From contig NZ_CP104884.1 of NCBI RefSeq assembly GCF_025449335.1, positions 186,001 to 250,000 on the forward strand: a stretch of DNA of 64,000 bases. The letters run 5' to 3'. This stretch comes from Bartonella sp. HY328. Its GTDB lineage: Bacteria; Pseudomonadota; Alphaproteobacteria; Rhizobiales; Rhizobiaceae. A program made the translations under genes and the position numbers. The notes beneath the pieces were generated by a model. It was not told the DNA's origin and did no database searches. It worked only from the letters and a program-made list of their open reading frames with translations. The stretch's first letter is position 1. Each line of letters begins with the position of its first letter. Below, piece after piece: positions 44,536 to 53,964 of this stretch.

Positions 44536-45651
44536 TTAGCCTTCCTTGGCTTTTTCATCTTCATCATCTTCAAAAATGGTAAAAAGTTTCAAGCCGATCA
44601 TTGTCACCGATAAATTGGCATATTCGGTATTATCCCCCATGTCTTCATCACACCATGCATTAGTAACAATGGTGGTTAGACGATTTTCAACCAAAGGCAG
44701 CGCTCTTTTATGCGCCATTGCCCAATTAAGCACCATAAGGTGATAATTGACACATGTTTGACCACCAAAACGTGCATAAAGATCCTCAAAGCCTTGATCC
44801 AACAGATCAAGATCGCAAAAACTTTCATCAAAGGGATTTTCTGCTATAGTAGATTGTAAGTAATAGATAGCGGCATAAGCACCGGCGCCAAATTTATCCT
44901 TGGTTCGTTCAACCGCTATGCGTGCAAAATCTTCAACATCCTGCATGGAATCGCCAAACCAACGCGGCATAAGGCGAAAAGCATGATTGGCATAATGAGC
45001 AAGGTTATAAGGCTCTAATGCCACACATTTTTCAAAATATTGGTGAAGCTCGTCTCTGGTTACGCCACCATCACTATGCAGGCAATAATTAGCCAAATTC
45101 CATATTAAACAATTATCGGTCGTTTCATGGCAATCATTAAGTACGTCGCTTGCCTTCACCAAATAGTCGCTATAGCCTTGCATACCACCTTCACTAACAT
45201 CGCTTATATAGCCGCCACCACGTTTAGACCATCCGCGCTGATATAGGTAATAAGCATAAAGGCCGCAGCTAAAGGCGGTTTTGTCTTTTTGCCACCAGTC
45301 ATTAAGAGCGGCTAAGCGTTCTTGCGCCGCTTTCATGTCATAATCGTTAATTATTGTAACTAGCGCGTCAAGGACTAAGCTACTTTTGAGCTGACCGCCG
45401 GATAAATATTCATCATTTTGCCGCATAGCATCGTAATCAGCCTCAAAGCCATCAAAATCATTATTAGAAAATTTGAGTAAAAGATCGTAGATTTCTTGCT
45501 TAACAATCGGCGTTTCATCAAAAAGTGACTGAATATAAGTAAAATTTCTTTTTTTAAGATAACGCCTTTTTGCAAATTTAAAATAAATCTGATATGCAAA
45601 TAAAAAGATCCGTACAAGCACGCAATATACTCCAATATCTCTTAAAAACAT
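44536..45651 (-). CDS. DUF4034-like protein of unknown function
   Basis: A 371-residue protein. An N-terminal hydrophobic helix (about residues 7-25) may anchor it. The middle shows the pattern I associate with DUF4034: ALNDWWQKD...SCGLYAYYLYQRGW, a repeated HEXXX-type helical array, and AHYANHAFRLMPRWFGDSMQDVEDFA. The fold is probably an alpha-solenoid. A very acidic tail (FEDDEDEKAKEG) ends it. No biochemical role is known to me for this family. It stands among unrelated accessory genes. Confidence 0.65.
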   Translation of the reverse strand: MFLRDIGVYCVLVRIFLFAYQIYFKFAKRRYLKKRNFTYIQSLFDETPIVKQEIYDLLLKFSNNDFDGFEADYDAMRQNDEYLSGGQLKSSLVLDALVTIINDYDMKAAQERLAALNDWWQKDKTAFSCGLYAYYLYQRGWSKRGGGYISDVSEGGMQGYSDYLVKASDVLNDCHETTDNCLIWNLANYCLHSDGGVTRDELHQYFEKCVALEPYNLAHYANHAFRLMPRWFGDSMQDVEDFARIAVERTKDKFGAGAYAAIYYLQSTIAENPFDESFCDLDLLDQGFEDLYARFGGQTCVNYHLMVLNWAMAHKRALPLVENRLTTIVTNAWCDEDMGDNTEYANLSVTMIGLKLFTIFEDDEDEKAKEG

Positions 45652-45831
45652 TTAATTTTATATTTATAGGTATTTGTAATTTCAAAAGCAATTCTATCTA
45701 TTTATATAAATATGGTTCAATTTAAAATCCGAGAATATATGAGAATAATTGTATTATATTTTGAATTATTGTGAATTTCTATTTAATATATTACGTTGTT
45801 CAAGTACATCTATAATCATTTTGAGGCGGTT

Positions 45832-46283
45832 ATGACCAGATTTATTAAAGTCTATTGTTTAACTATTTTTATAAGCATAATGGTTTTACCAATTGCATTT
45901 ATTATCTATATGACTAAGCATGATGGCAATGTACTTAATACTTATGCAATACAAAACTTTCTGGATGTTTTTATATATATGATGTATATTTACCTATTAT
46001 GAATTTAGTCATCATGGTTTGCGTAGCTTTGCCGCTTTATCAAAGGTTTAATAATCTGGCCTATGGCAAAAGCACTGTCATTTTTGTTTATGCGCAGCTT
46101 GTAAGTATTTTAACATATTCAATTTATTTTTTTTGGAAGCTATTTGATTTTAGCCATAGCTTTGAAAAATCGGACTTTTTATTTTTATTTTTATCCATTA
46201 TCCAAGGCCTTTTGTTTGCGGCAATTTTCAAATGGCTATATTTTGACTTCTACGGTGAAAAGGCAGAGGTTTATGACGTATAA
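45832..46283 (+). pseudogene. Split four-helix membrane protein of the local paralog family
   Basis: Two short frames overlap by ATGA (45832-46002 and 45999-46283). Joined, they give a protein of the same layout as the paralogs at 49-51 kb: start MTRFIKVYCLTIF like MKSFIQSYILAVF, then VALPLYQRF at the place of VIGLPLFAIVKKF, then two further helices. The break falls within transmembrane helix 2, which suggests a one-base frameshift in an ancestral gene. Alternatively the ATGA overlap permits two coupled peptides. No strong ribosome-binding site precedes the second part. Confidence 0.55.
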
Positions 46284-46319
46284 TATTAAAATTGCAGACA
46301 ATTTTTATGTGTTGAGCAG

Positions 46320-47513
46320 TTAATTATCTTGCTTTTTTTCATTGCTTTGCCGCCAAAGCAGCGGAATAAGAATGGCAAGAACAATTGGAAAAACCAAAAG
46401 ATTGATTATCACCCAGCCAGCACTTTCTAAAAGCACACCAGATAAAAATGACGATACTGCAACACTGCCAAAAACAATAAAATCATTGATACCTTGCATT
46501 TTGGTTTTGTTTTGCGGCGTAGAAAGAGCAGCAACCATTGCTGTTGCACCGATAAAACCAAAATTCCAGCCAAGCCCCAATAAAATTAGCGCAGTAAAAA
46601 AATGAATAAGTCCATAACCAGTCAAAGCCGCAAATGCCGATAGCATGATGAGCGTGAGACCAATAGCGGTTATGCGTTCGGCACCAAATTTATTAATCAG
46701 GGTTCCGGTTACAAAACTTGGGCCAAACATTGCCAAAATATGCCATTGGATACCAAGGGTGGCTTGATCGATAGAGTGGTGATGGTCATGCATGGCCATG
46801 GGCGTTGCCGTCATTAAAAAGCTCATCAAGGCAAAGGAAATTGCACCGGCAATTGCCGCTAATAAAAAGCCGCGGATACGTAATATTTCACTAATTTTAA
46901 TGGTGGACGTGTTGTGTAAAGTTTGGCTATCTGTTTGTATTATAGGGCGGTAGAAGAACAATATCGGTATAACAAGCAAGGCCAAACCAGTTTGGCTTAA
47001 AAATGAGCCGACAAACTCAATATTCTCAAAGCTATTTCTTGTTCTGTTTGCCAATTGCGGACCTATAACAGCGGCGATAAGTCCGCCAACCATAATCCAT
47101 GAAATAGCGCGATTACGCATTTGTGGTGAAACACCGTCAGTTGCGGCAAAACGATAGCTTTGCACATGGGCACCATAAATGCCGGCCAATAAAGTACCAA
47201 GGCAAAAGATAAAAAGCGAGCCATGAATAATGCCGTATGCTGCAACAAGGCCTGATAAAACGCCAAATATCGCGCCGACCAAATAGGCACAGCGCCGACC
47301 CAATTGCCGCATAAAAAACGCAGCTGGAATTACGCTTAAAGCAACGCCTGCTTGATAGATAGATACGGGCAATGTGGCAATGGCAGCATTATCGCTTAAA
47401 TTGCGCCCGACTAAGCCACCAAGGGAAATAATAATTGGTGGACTTGAAGCACCAAGAGCTTGTGCCACGGTAAGCAGGCATAAATTTCTATATCCTTGGT
47501 GTTTGTTGTCCAT
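46320..47513 (-). CDS. MFS transporter
   Basis: A 397-residue twelve-helix permease. The loop 2-3 motif appears as FMRQLGRRCAYLVGA, and there is a His-rich stretch (MHDHHHSIDQ) in the loop before helix 8. Sequence resembles the uncharacterised MFS_1 group with the start VAQALGASSPPIIISLGGLVG. GGGGAGGG precedes the ATG. Substrate is unknown; the His-rich loop could hint at metal or pH response, but this is weak. A 107-bp gap separates it from the next gene on the same strand. Confidence 0.88.
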   Translation of the reverse strand: MDNKHQGYRNLCLLTVAQALGASSPPIIISLGGLVGRNLSDNAAIATLPVSIYQAGVALSVIPAAFFMRQLGRRCAYLVGAIFGVLSGLVAAYGIIHGSLFIFCLGTLLAGIYGAHVQSYRFAATDGVSPQMRNRAISWIMVGGLIAAVIGPQLANRTRNSFENIEFVGSFLSQTGLALLVIPILFFYRPIIQTDSQTLHNTSTIKISEILRIRGFLLAAIAGAISFALMSFLMTATPMAMHDHHHSIDQATLGIQWHILAMFGPSFVTGTLINKFGAERITAIGLTLIMLSAFAALTGYGLIHFFTALILLGLGWNFGFIGATAMVAALSTPQNKTKMQGINDFIVFGSVAVSSFLSGVLLESAGWVIINLLVFPIVLAILIPLLWRQSNEKKQDN

Positions 47514-47620
47514 ATTACCCTCCCCAAAATTATGGTTTTTATACTGTCAATATGCTTTTGCCTTTATTTTGTATATTTTTATAAAATGAAAATATGTAAG
47601 GTTTTAATTAATTTACCTTA

Positions 47621-48829
47621 TTAATTGCGGCATTGCCCCATATTTGAAACATAAATATCTTCAAAGCGTGTCGATGTAAAAGAGGATAGTGCCAAGGTTT
47701 TACCATCGTAATTATAGATGTGGTTTTCAAGCCAGACGGATTCACCAATACCTTTACAAACAGCTTTGGCGACAAGACTATTGCCAATAATTGCACCGTT
47801 TTCAAAAGCACAACTGCCTTCATAGCGTGATAATTCATAAATAATATGGTTATTGGCGGTAATTGCTTTAAGTGACACTGGCCCTTCCATACAAGCATCG
47901 ACATTTTCGCCAAAATTCTTGCCCTTTAAACGGCTAATAAAGGTAGTAAGATCTTTATTTTCACTATATTGGCTGGGTTGATAGCCCCAAAGGCTCAATG
48001 CATAAATGATAGCGGACTTTTCGTCATTAAATTCTTTTGGTTGCTTGCAGGCCGTATCATTGCAAATGCTATAGGGCGCCATTGTGTTCTCTGCTACTTC
48101 CGCCGGGCTATCAAAATCAAGCATTTGCATGGCTGAGTCAAATACACCAAGCAAAGCTGCCGTGCCAAGCAGTCCAAGGCATGCACCGGTGTTTTCTTTG
48201 ACCATATTGTTACAGGCGCTTGATTGCATTTTGAAATAATTCTCATGGGCAGTGATATAATGCTCTTCTTTGGTCACGTCTCGCAGTTCACCATTTGCAA
48301 TAGTAAAAATTTTCATAGGGGGCATTGCGCCAGCATAAGATGAAAACATGAAAAAATTTTGGTCATAAGTGACCAATTCATTTAAGCCGTCACCGTCAAT
48401 ATCTTTTGGCACTAAAACATCGCCATCAAAACTACCAACATTGATGAGTTTTGCGCCATTGCTGTAATCTACAACATAAACCGCACTGCAACAATGGGTA
48501 CCACCGCTAAATACCGATAAAACAATATTATACTTAGTACCTTCACCAAAACGGGCAATACTAATATTGCCCAAAGGACCAGATTCTTTGAAGGTGAGTG
48601 GTTTTGCATTGGGCTTTACAATATCAAAGCGCATTTCAAAATCATCACCAATAGTTAAGGGAGTAAGTTTAACGGTAATGTCATTGAATCTAAAAGTTTG
48701 GACGCCATCTGCTAACCGCCATTTAAGCGTTTCTCCTTCAAACAGCATATTGCTATCTTGAGCATGGGCATTGGAAAGGTTGAAGATTGTGATGAAGCAA
48801 AGCCCAATAAAAAACAATATGCGGTTCAT
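47621..48829 (-). CDS. Exported hypothetical protein
   Basis: A 402-residue protein with a signal peptide ending at NAHAQ. ATG 48829 is chosen because GAGGGA lies 4 bases upstream and it begins the signal peptide; the frame stays open to 48943. The first half has beta-repeat features (GGTHCCSAVYVVDY; DIDGDGLNELV, a calcium- or repeat-like DxDGDG motif as in VCBS/FG-GAP repeats). The second half has paired cysteines (CNDTACKQ, CAFE, CKGIG). It is probably periplasmic. No family is recognised. Confidence 0.75.
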   Translation of the reverse strand: MNRILFFIGLCFITIFNLSNAHAQDSNMLFEGETLKWRLADGVQTFRFNDITVKLTPLTIGDDFEMRFDIVKPNAKPLTFKESGPLGNISIARFGEGTKYNIVLSVFSGGTHCCSAVYVVDYSNGAKLINVGSFDGDVLVPKDIDGDGLNELVTYDQNFFMFSSYAGAMPPMKIFTIANGELRDVTKEEHYITAHENYFKMQSSACNNMVKENTGACLGLLGTAALLGVFDSAMQMLDFDSPAEVAENTMAPYSICNDTACKQPKEFNDEKSAIIYALSLWGYQPSQYSENKDLTTFISRLKGKNFGENVDACMEGPVSLKAITANNHIIYELSRYEGSCAFENGAIIGNSLVAKAVCKGIGESVWLENHIYNYDGKTLALSSFTSTRFEDIYVSNMGQCRN

Positions 48830-49024
48830 AAAATCCCTCAATGAGTGCAAAATGCTGTAATAGCTGACAATTTGTCCAATTAAATTGGACTTAAACCAGT
48901 TGTTTGTAAATAACAAATAAGGTTTTATACAATATTTTAACAAAAGCCTTAAAACTTATTGCGTAACTATAATAAAAAAGCTTATTCATCGGTAATTGGA
49001 GACCCTGAAAGCAGTTGGAATAAA

Positions 49025-49453
49025 ATGAAAAGCTTTATCAATGCCTATTTATCAACCTTGGCGATTTTATATGTTTTAGGATTTGTATTTTCGTTATTCT
49101 TGTTCCGCAATGATCTCGATTTATTAACAACATTGCTTCCTCAAAAAATGGCTTTGATGGTAAAAAGCTTAGCAATATATTTTGCTTTAATGTGGGTTGT
49201 AGCTTTGCCTTTTTTTAAACTTGTTACAAAACGGCGCAGTTTTTCTTGGCTGTTTAGCACGGTCATGTGGTTTTTAATAAACACTTGCATGAGTTTTTTC
49301 ACTTTGCTCCGTACCGGTGAAGTTCGCGCGATTTCAATACTAGGTATATTGGTGATTAGTATACTTTTTGGTGTTATTTTTTTGGCTCCATATTCTTGGT
49401 TTAAAAGGCGCGAAAAGCCTACCAAACTTGATATTGCTAAAGAGTTTAGATAA
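49025..49453 (+). CDS. Small four-helix membrane protein, paralog 1
   Basis: A 142-residue membrane protein with four hydrophobic segments, of no family I recognise. It aligns with the next gene: MKSFINAYLSTLAILY with MKSFIQSYILAVFINA, VVALPFFKLVTKRRSFSW with VIGLPLFAIVKKFTDFSW, and IFLAPYSWFKRREKP with IFAPIHYWFKKRQKP. ATG 49025 is chosen by that alignment; the frame extends to a TTG at 48959. A basic tail is predicted on the cytoplasmic side. It lies 58 bp before paralog 2. Confidence 0.7.
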   Translation: MKSFINAYLSTLAILYVLGFVFSLFLFRNDLDLLTTLLPQKMALMVKSLAIYFALMWVVALPFFKLVTKRRSFSWLFSTVMWFLINTCMSFFTLLRTGEVRAISILGILVISILFGVIFLAPYSWFKRREKPTKLDIAKEFR

Positions 49454-49511
49454 TTTTAGCTTTTACCATGGCTGTTGTGGAAAATTGCTACTATTTTAAC
49501 TTGGGCAGAAA

Positions 49512-49955
49512 ATGAAAAGCTTTATTCAATCCTATATTTTGGCAGTTTTTATCAACGCCATATTCGTGTTTACTTTTTTTTGGCTAATATTAAAAGAGGA
49601 CACTGAGACGTTCACAGAAACTGTTATGCCCGATGCTTTAGCGATATCTCTCATCTTGGCACTATCATCAATTGTAGCTTATCTGGTTTTGATGGTGGTG
49701 ATTGGACTGCCACTATTTGCAATTGTAAAAAAATTTACCGATTTTTCTTGGGTCTATGCAATTTTTATGGTGCTGGTGTTTGGTATTATTATGAATTATC
49801 TATGTATTATATTTTTGGAAAGTAGCGAAGATTTTCAATTACATTTATTTTTAATACTAAATGTGATTTTCAGCGCGATTTTTGCACCTATCCATTATTG
49901 GTTTAAAAAACGACAAAAGCCCTATTTAAAGAATGTGGATGAGGTTTTTAATTAA
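49512..49955 (+). CDS. Small four-helix membrane protein, paralog 2
   Basis: A 147-residue protein, same architecture as paralog 1 (helices at about 8-28, 50-72, 82-103 and 113-131). Conserved points are the MKSFIQSY start, LPLFAIVKKF after helix 2, DFSW before helix 3, and APIHYWFKKRQKP at the end. Family unknown. A palindromic repeat (copy B) begins 6 bp after its stop codon, so the mRNA may end in that structure. Confidence 0.72.
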   Translation: MKSFIQSYILAVFINAIFVFTFFWLILKEDTETFTETVMPDALAISLILALSSIVAYLVLMVVIGLPLFAIVKKFTDFSWVYAIFMVLVFGIIMNYLCIIFLESSEDFQLHLFLILNVIFSAIFAPIHYWFKKRQKPYLKNVDEVFN

Positions 49956-49961
49956 ACAGCC

Positions 49962-50066
49962 AGAGCGCATTTCGATCTGATTGGATCAGATCGGCGCTCT
50001 AATCCATTGTTTACACCGCGTTTTTTGTCCGAAAACCGCTTCACACTTTTTTTAAAAACGCTCTAA
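49962..50066 (+). repeat. Palindromic mosaic repeat, copy B (intergenic)
   Basis: Same module order as copy A: AGAGCGCAT...CGGCGCTCTAAT with the inner CGATCTGAT/ATCAGATCG palindrome, then TTGTTTACACCGCGTTTTTT, GTCCGAAAACCGCTTCACAC and a closing CGCTCTAAT. In the second palindrome the right arm has become T-rich (CACACTTTTTTTAAAA), so that stem is damaged. It sits in non-coding DNA 6 bp after a stop codon. Confidence 0.92.
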
Positions 50067-50311
50067 TAGAAATTGACTTAAAATTATTCTGACTTGTTTA
50101 TGGTGTTTATAAAACTAAAGCTAAAGAATTATACATATAGCTCGACATAAAAAGCTTTTGTAAAGACAAGTTTAAAAGAAACATAACTATCGCGCCAAAT
50201 TTCATGCAATAGCATAAATAAATATCTATTGCTTCATGGTATTACTTGTGATAATTATATTGAACAATGTTCAATATTTTAGGTGGTATTGCGGTTTGAT
50301 AGGGGGATAAA

Positions 50312-51199
50312 ATGGGTAGTTTCGTAAAATCTTATGGGCTAACGATGCTGGTCACATGCTTAGTTGCATCTTTAATACTTGTATTGAAGCAATTTGTGCT
50401 GCAAATACCCGAATATAGCGATAAATCCATTTTGTTTATGCCGGCTGCTTCTTTTTTCGTTACCACATTTGCTTATATTTTTTTCTTAAATTATATAATT
50501 TTATTTGTAATTATTGTTCCTATTTATGCAGTGATTAAAAAATTTGTTACCATTAACTGGTGGTCGGCCTTTATAATAGGTCTATGCGTTTGCAGTTTAA
50601 ATGGATTCATTATATATCTTTTAATGGCTGAACGGTTTCCATTTATGTTCGCTCTCCGTTTGATTTTACTCCATGGTGTGTTGTTTGGGGTGATTTTAAA
50701 GCTAATACATGATTATGCATTATCACCAAGCGGTATAAAATGGTTTAAAATAGGCAATTTTACCAAGGCTTATTGGTTTACTCTTTCTAGCCCCCTTATT
50801 TTTATCAATGTGCTTGTTTGGGGGTATATTTTAACAACTGAAAAATTTCCGTTGAAAGGTTGGGCTATATTTGGTGGGCTTATCGTAACTGAAGCATCAG
50901 AAATATTTTTCTTTTTGAATTTCTTTATCTATCTGGTGATTTATTGGGCTTTTTATAGGATTTTTTGCAAATATTATAGATTTGGCTTTTTAGCCGCTTG
51001 CAGTGTAGGTGTAGTCATCGGCCTAATCAATTGTTTAGCTTATACTTCTCGCTTTGGCGCGTTCGATAACTCATTTGAGATCTGGCGGATATTTATATGT
51101 GGCGGCTTTATTTTTGGGATTGTCTTATATATTGTCTATTTGTGGTTGTTACGTTCTAATCCCGATAAAAAAGTAGATGCGGTTAATTTAAAGCCATAA
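50312..51199 (+). CDS. Double-length membrane protein: tandem fusion of two four-helix units
   Basis: A 295-residue membrane protein made of two units like the adjacent paralogs. Unit 1 (residues 1-146) begins GSFVKSYGLTMLV and has VPIYAVIKKFVTINWW after helix 2. Unit 2 (147-295) begins again with IGNFTKAYWFTLSSP and has YRIFCKYYRFGF, then FGIVLYIVYLW near the end. About eight helices in all. GGGGGAT precedes the ATG. Likely origin is in-frame fusion of two tandem paralogs. Function is unknown. Confidence 0.72.
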   Translation: MGSFVKSYGLTMLVTCLVASLILVLKQFVLQIPEYSDKSILFMPAASFFVTTFAYIFFLNYIILFVIIVPIYAVIKKFVTINWWSAFIIGLCVCSLNGFIIYLLMAERFPFMFALRLILLHGVLFGVILKLIHDYALSPSGIKWFKIGNFTKAYWFTLSSPLIFINVLVWGYILTTEKFPLKGWAIFGGLIVTEASEIFFFLNFFIYLVIYWAFYRIFCKYYRFGFLAACSVGVVIGLINCLAYTSRFGAFDNSFEIWRIFICGGFIFGIVLYIVYLWLLRSNPDKKVDAVNLKP

Positions 51200-51563
51200 A
51201 ACGTGGGCCCTTTCGCCAGTTAGATCGAAGCGTACAAGATTAAAGGGTGAAGTCATCGCACTATTTAGTTTTTTACCAAATAGCACTAAACCCCAAATTT
51301 TTTACTTCTGAAAAAATGTCAAATATAATTTATGATGGGATGTTAGAACGCCTAAAGAGTGCTGCTATTTAATAAAGATTTTTGACTTTACATTCACTGT
51401 AAATCATATTTAATCTGGCCGCAGTAAAGTACTCCAATATTTTTATAGTGTTAGAGTATCGGCAATTAAAACCTATTGCAAATTATAGAAAATATTTTGA
51501 AAATACAAAAATTAAGCATAAATGCAACGTAATTACCTTACTTTAGCGAAAGATGGATAGGAT
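51200..51563. other. Intergenic region
   Basis: About 360 bp of AT-rich DNA. It contains GCACTATTT (about 51258-51266) with AAATAGCAC (about 51280-51288), a possible weak hairpin. No gene or other element is supported. Confidence 0.4.
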
Positions 51564-52265
51564 ATGAAATTAAAAACTAATATAATGCGGTTGTTTTTAA
51601 TGGTCATAATCAGCATTTTTTCCGTTCATATCAGCTATGGTGCTGAAAGCATAATGTCTCTTCGTGCCAAGGCAGAGCAAGGCGATGCAGTTGCCCAATT
51701 CAATTTGGCTATCATGTATGAAAATGGCAAAGGCGTTGTTGAGGATAAGGCTGAGGCAGTAAAGTGGTATAGGCTTGCTGCAGAGCAAGGGCTTGTCAAA
51801 GCGCAAAATAATTTGGGCCTTATGTATGATGAAGGTGAGGGTGTGGTTAAGGATCAAGCCGAGGCATTGAAATGGTATAGGCTTGCGGCAGATCAAGGCG
51901 ATCCAAAGGCTCAAAATAATTTAGGTACGATATATGAAAATTGCCGAGGTGTTGCTAAAAATGCGGCTGAGGCGGTGAAATGGTATAAGCTTGCGGCAGA
52001 GCAAGGCAATGAAGACGCCCAGTATAATTTAGGTGTATTATATGATGGCGGTAATGGCATTGCTCAGAACGGGGACGAGGCGGTGAAATGGTATAAGCTT
52101 GCTGCCAATCAGGGTCATTTAGATGCGCAATATAATTTGGGTATCATGTTTTTAAATGGCAAAAATATTAAGCAAGATAAGCTTGAAGCGATTAAATGGT
52201 TTAAGCTTGCTGCAAAGCAAGGTGACAAAGATGCGCAAAAGATTTTAAGACGCATAAACGACTAA
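51564..52265 (+). CDS. Sel1-repeat protein (exported)
   Basis: A 233-residue protein with a signal peptide (MRLFLMVIISIFSVHISYG) and five to six 36-residue Sel1 repeats of the form AEQGxxxAQxNLGxMYxxGxGVxxDxAEAVKWYRLA. Sel1 proteins form alpha-solenoids that mediate protein-protein contacts. GGATAGG precedes the ATG. One repeat carries a cysteine (YENCRG) in place of the usual residue. A relative lies at 55.3 kb and a decayed one at 15.8 kb. The partner is unknown. Confidence 0.9.
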   Translation: MKLKTNIMRLFLMVIISIFSVHISYGAESIMSLRAKAEQGDAVAQFNLAIMYENGKGVVEDKAEAVKWYRLAAEQGLVKAQNNLGLMYDEGEGVVKDQAEALKWYRLAADQGDPKAQNNLGTIYENCRGVAKNAAEAVKWYKLAAEQGNEDAQYNLGVLYDGGNGIAQNGDEAVKWYKLAANQGHLDAQYNLGIMFLNGKNIKQDKLEAIKWFKLAAKQGDKDAQKILRRIND

Positions 52266-52426
52266 TAGGTAAAATAGCATTTTCATTATTATTAAATAAA
52301 AGTGCTATTTGCTTCATAAATCTTTGATTGAGTTTCTTAATTTTTAGCCATTTGGGCAAAGAACTATAAGGGAAAAGCATTTTTGGTGACATTCGCAAAT
52401 ATACCAAAAATGCTTTAAAATAAGAT

Positions 52427-53041
52427 TTAATACATGTGAAATAAAACAGGTAAAATATTGCTGTCTTGTAAATATTCAATAAATTCGAATACCGGATAAG
52501 CAATGAAAAAAACAAGTCCATCACTAAAGGTGCGGTAAAGTCGATCTGGCTTAACGATTAGCTCATTGGCATCATGAAAAAGTGAAAACTTTGGGAAAAA
52601 ACGGGGAACTTTTTGGCAATATTGTTGATAGGGTTCGCCGAAATTTCCTTGCAAAAATTTTTCTTCAACTAAAATAACCCGTAAAAAGGCAATATAGCAT
52701 AAAAACCCCATAATAAGGGCTAAAACTATGCTGCCAGTCTGCGCCCCAATGCCAATGGCGCCAATGGCACTAAATACATAAAGTGGGTTGCGGCTTATGG
52801 AATAGGGGCCGATGGCAACAATCTCAGCGCTTTTGCGCCCACCAATATAAAGCGTACACCAAAGGCGACCAATAATTGCAAAAACGATAAAGCCAAGGCC
52901 AAAGGCTTCAATATATTCATGCATATGCCCATACCAAGACGAACGAATGAATAATAGGGCAAAAATTAAAACAACAATAATAAGCCCAATGACATAGCGG
53001 CGTTTTTGTTGGTACTTTCCCATTTCCTGGATTGTCTTCAT
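52427..53041 (-). CDS. Isoprenylcysteine-methyltransferase-like membrane protein
   Basis: About 204 residues with five hydrophobic stretches. GPYSISRNPLYVFS followed later by EEKFLQGNFGEPYQQYCQKVPRFFP is the SAM-binding signature of the ICMT/PEMT integral-membrane methyltransferase family. Bacterial members methylate lipids or small molecules, not prenylated proteins. ATG 53041 is preferred (GGGAAT upstream); the frame extends to 53083. It is downstream of nothing obvious on its strand and ends 161 bp from the Sel1 gene. Confidence 0.82.
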   Translation of the reverse strand: MKTIQEMGKYQQKRRYVIGLIIVVLIFALLFIRSSWYGHMHEYIEAFGLGFIVFAIIGRLWCTLYIGGRKSAEIVAIGPYSISRNPLYVFSAIGAIGIGAQTGSIVLALIMGFLCYIAFLRVILVEEKFLQGNFGEPYQQYCQKVPRFFPKFSLFHDANELIVKPDRLYRTFSDGLVFFIAYPVFEFIEYLQDSNILPVLFHMY

Positions 53042-53135
53042 GATATTCCCAAAGATGTAAGATTTAAAAAATGCTTTTTTCAATATAATTGCGGCTAATT
53101 TACAAGCAAATAACGCGAACGCTTATTTATAGTGC

Positions 53136-53161
53136 AAAAAAAAGCCACCCAATTGGGTGGC
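53136..53161 (-). terminator. Rho-independent terminator of the ABC operon
   Basis: On the minus strand GCCACCC, loop AATT, GGGTGGC, then TTTTTTTT, about 9 bp after the ATPase stop. Confidence 0.93.
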
Positions 53162-53169
53162 TTAAATCT

Positions 53170-53964
53170 TTAATCCATTAATAATTTGTCGTCATCAAGC
53201 GCTTCACCGCGCACTTTGGCAAACATATCAAGCAAGTCGTTCACATCAAGACCTTGGCGTATTTCGTGGGCGACATCCAAAATAATCTTGCCGCCATGCA
53301 GCATCAAGGTGCGGCTACCATAATCAAGTGCTTGACGCATTGAATGAGTGACCATCAAAGTGGTCAATTTATTTTCACTAACGATCCGATCGGTAAGTTT
53401 CATGACAAATTCAGCCATGCCGGGATCAAGCGCGGCGGTGTGCTCGTCCAACAATAAAATATCAGCCTTTGCCAAAGTTGCCATAATCAATGACACAGCT
53501 TGGCGTTGCCCACCAGACAGCATATCCATACGGTTTTGAATACGATCTTCAAGCCCCAGACCAAGGGCGGCGATGCGTTCGCGAAATTCTTCATGGCGCC
53601 CTTTGCCAATAGCTAACTTTAAACCGCGTTTTTCACCGCGTTTTGCCGCAAGCGCCAAGTTTTCTTCAATGGTTAGCGAGCCGCAGCTACCAGCCAACGG
53701 ATCTTGGAAAACGCGGGCAATCTGGTTAGCGCGATCAGCAGTTTGCTTTTTTGTAACATCAATATCATTGATAATGACTTCGCCGGCGCTTGGCAAAATA
53801 TCACCAGCTAAAACCCCAAGCAAAGTGGATTTGCCCGCACCATTGGAGCCAATAACAGTTACAAAACTGCCACGCTCTATTTCAAGGCCTATATCAATAA
53901 GGGCGCGTTTTTCAAGGGGCGTTCCAGCTTTAAAGGTTACATCAATATGAGAAAGCTTAATCAT
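53170..53964 (-). CDS. ABC transporter ATPase (ABC_sub_bind-associated type)
   Basis: A 264-residue nucleotide-binding subunit. Walker A is GSNGAGKSTLLG near residue 40, the Q-loop is in ARVFQDPLAGS, the signature is LSGGQRQAVSLIMA, Walker B is ILLLDEHTAALDP, and the switch His is in MVTHSMRQAL. Start ATG 53964 overlaps the permease gene by 8 bases; a further upstream frame is not needed. The family usually pairs with a YckA/TrpY-like permease and an ABC_sub_bind solute-binding protein for aromatic amino acids or similar compounds. Confidence 0.9.
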   Translation of the reverse strand: MIKLSHIDVTFKAGTPLEKRALIDIGLEIERGSFVTVIGSNGAGKSTLLGVLAGDILPSAGEVIINDIDVTKKQTADRANQIARVFQDPLAGSCGSLTIEENLALAAKRGEKRGLKLAIGKGRHEEFRERIAALGLGLEDRIQNRMDMLSGGQRQAVSLIMATLAKADILLLDEHTAALDPGMAEFVMKLTDRIVSENKLTTLMVTHSMRQALDYGSRTLMLHGGKIILDVAHEIRQGLDVNDLLDMFAKVRGEALDDDKLLMD

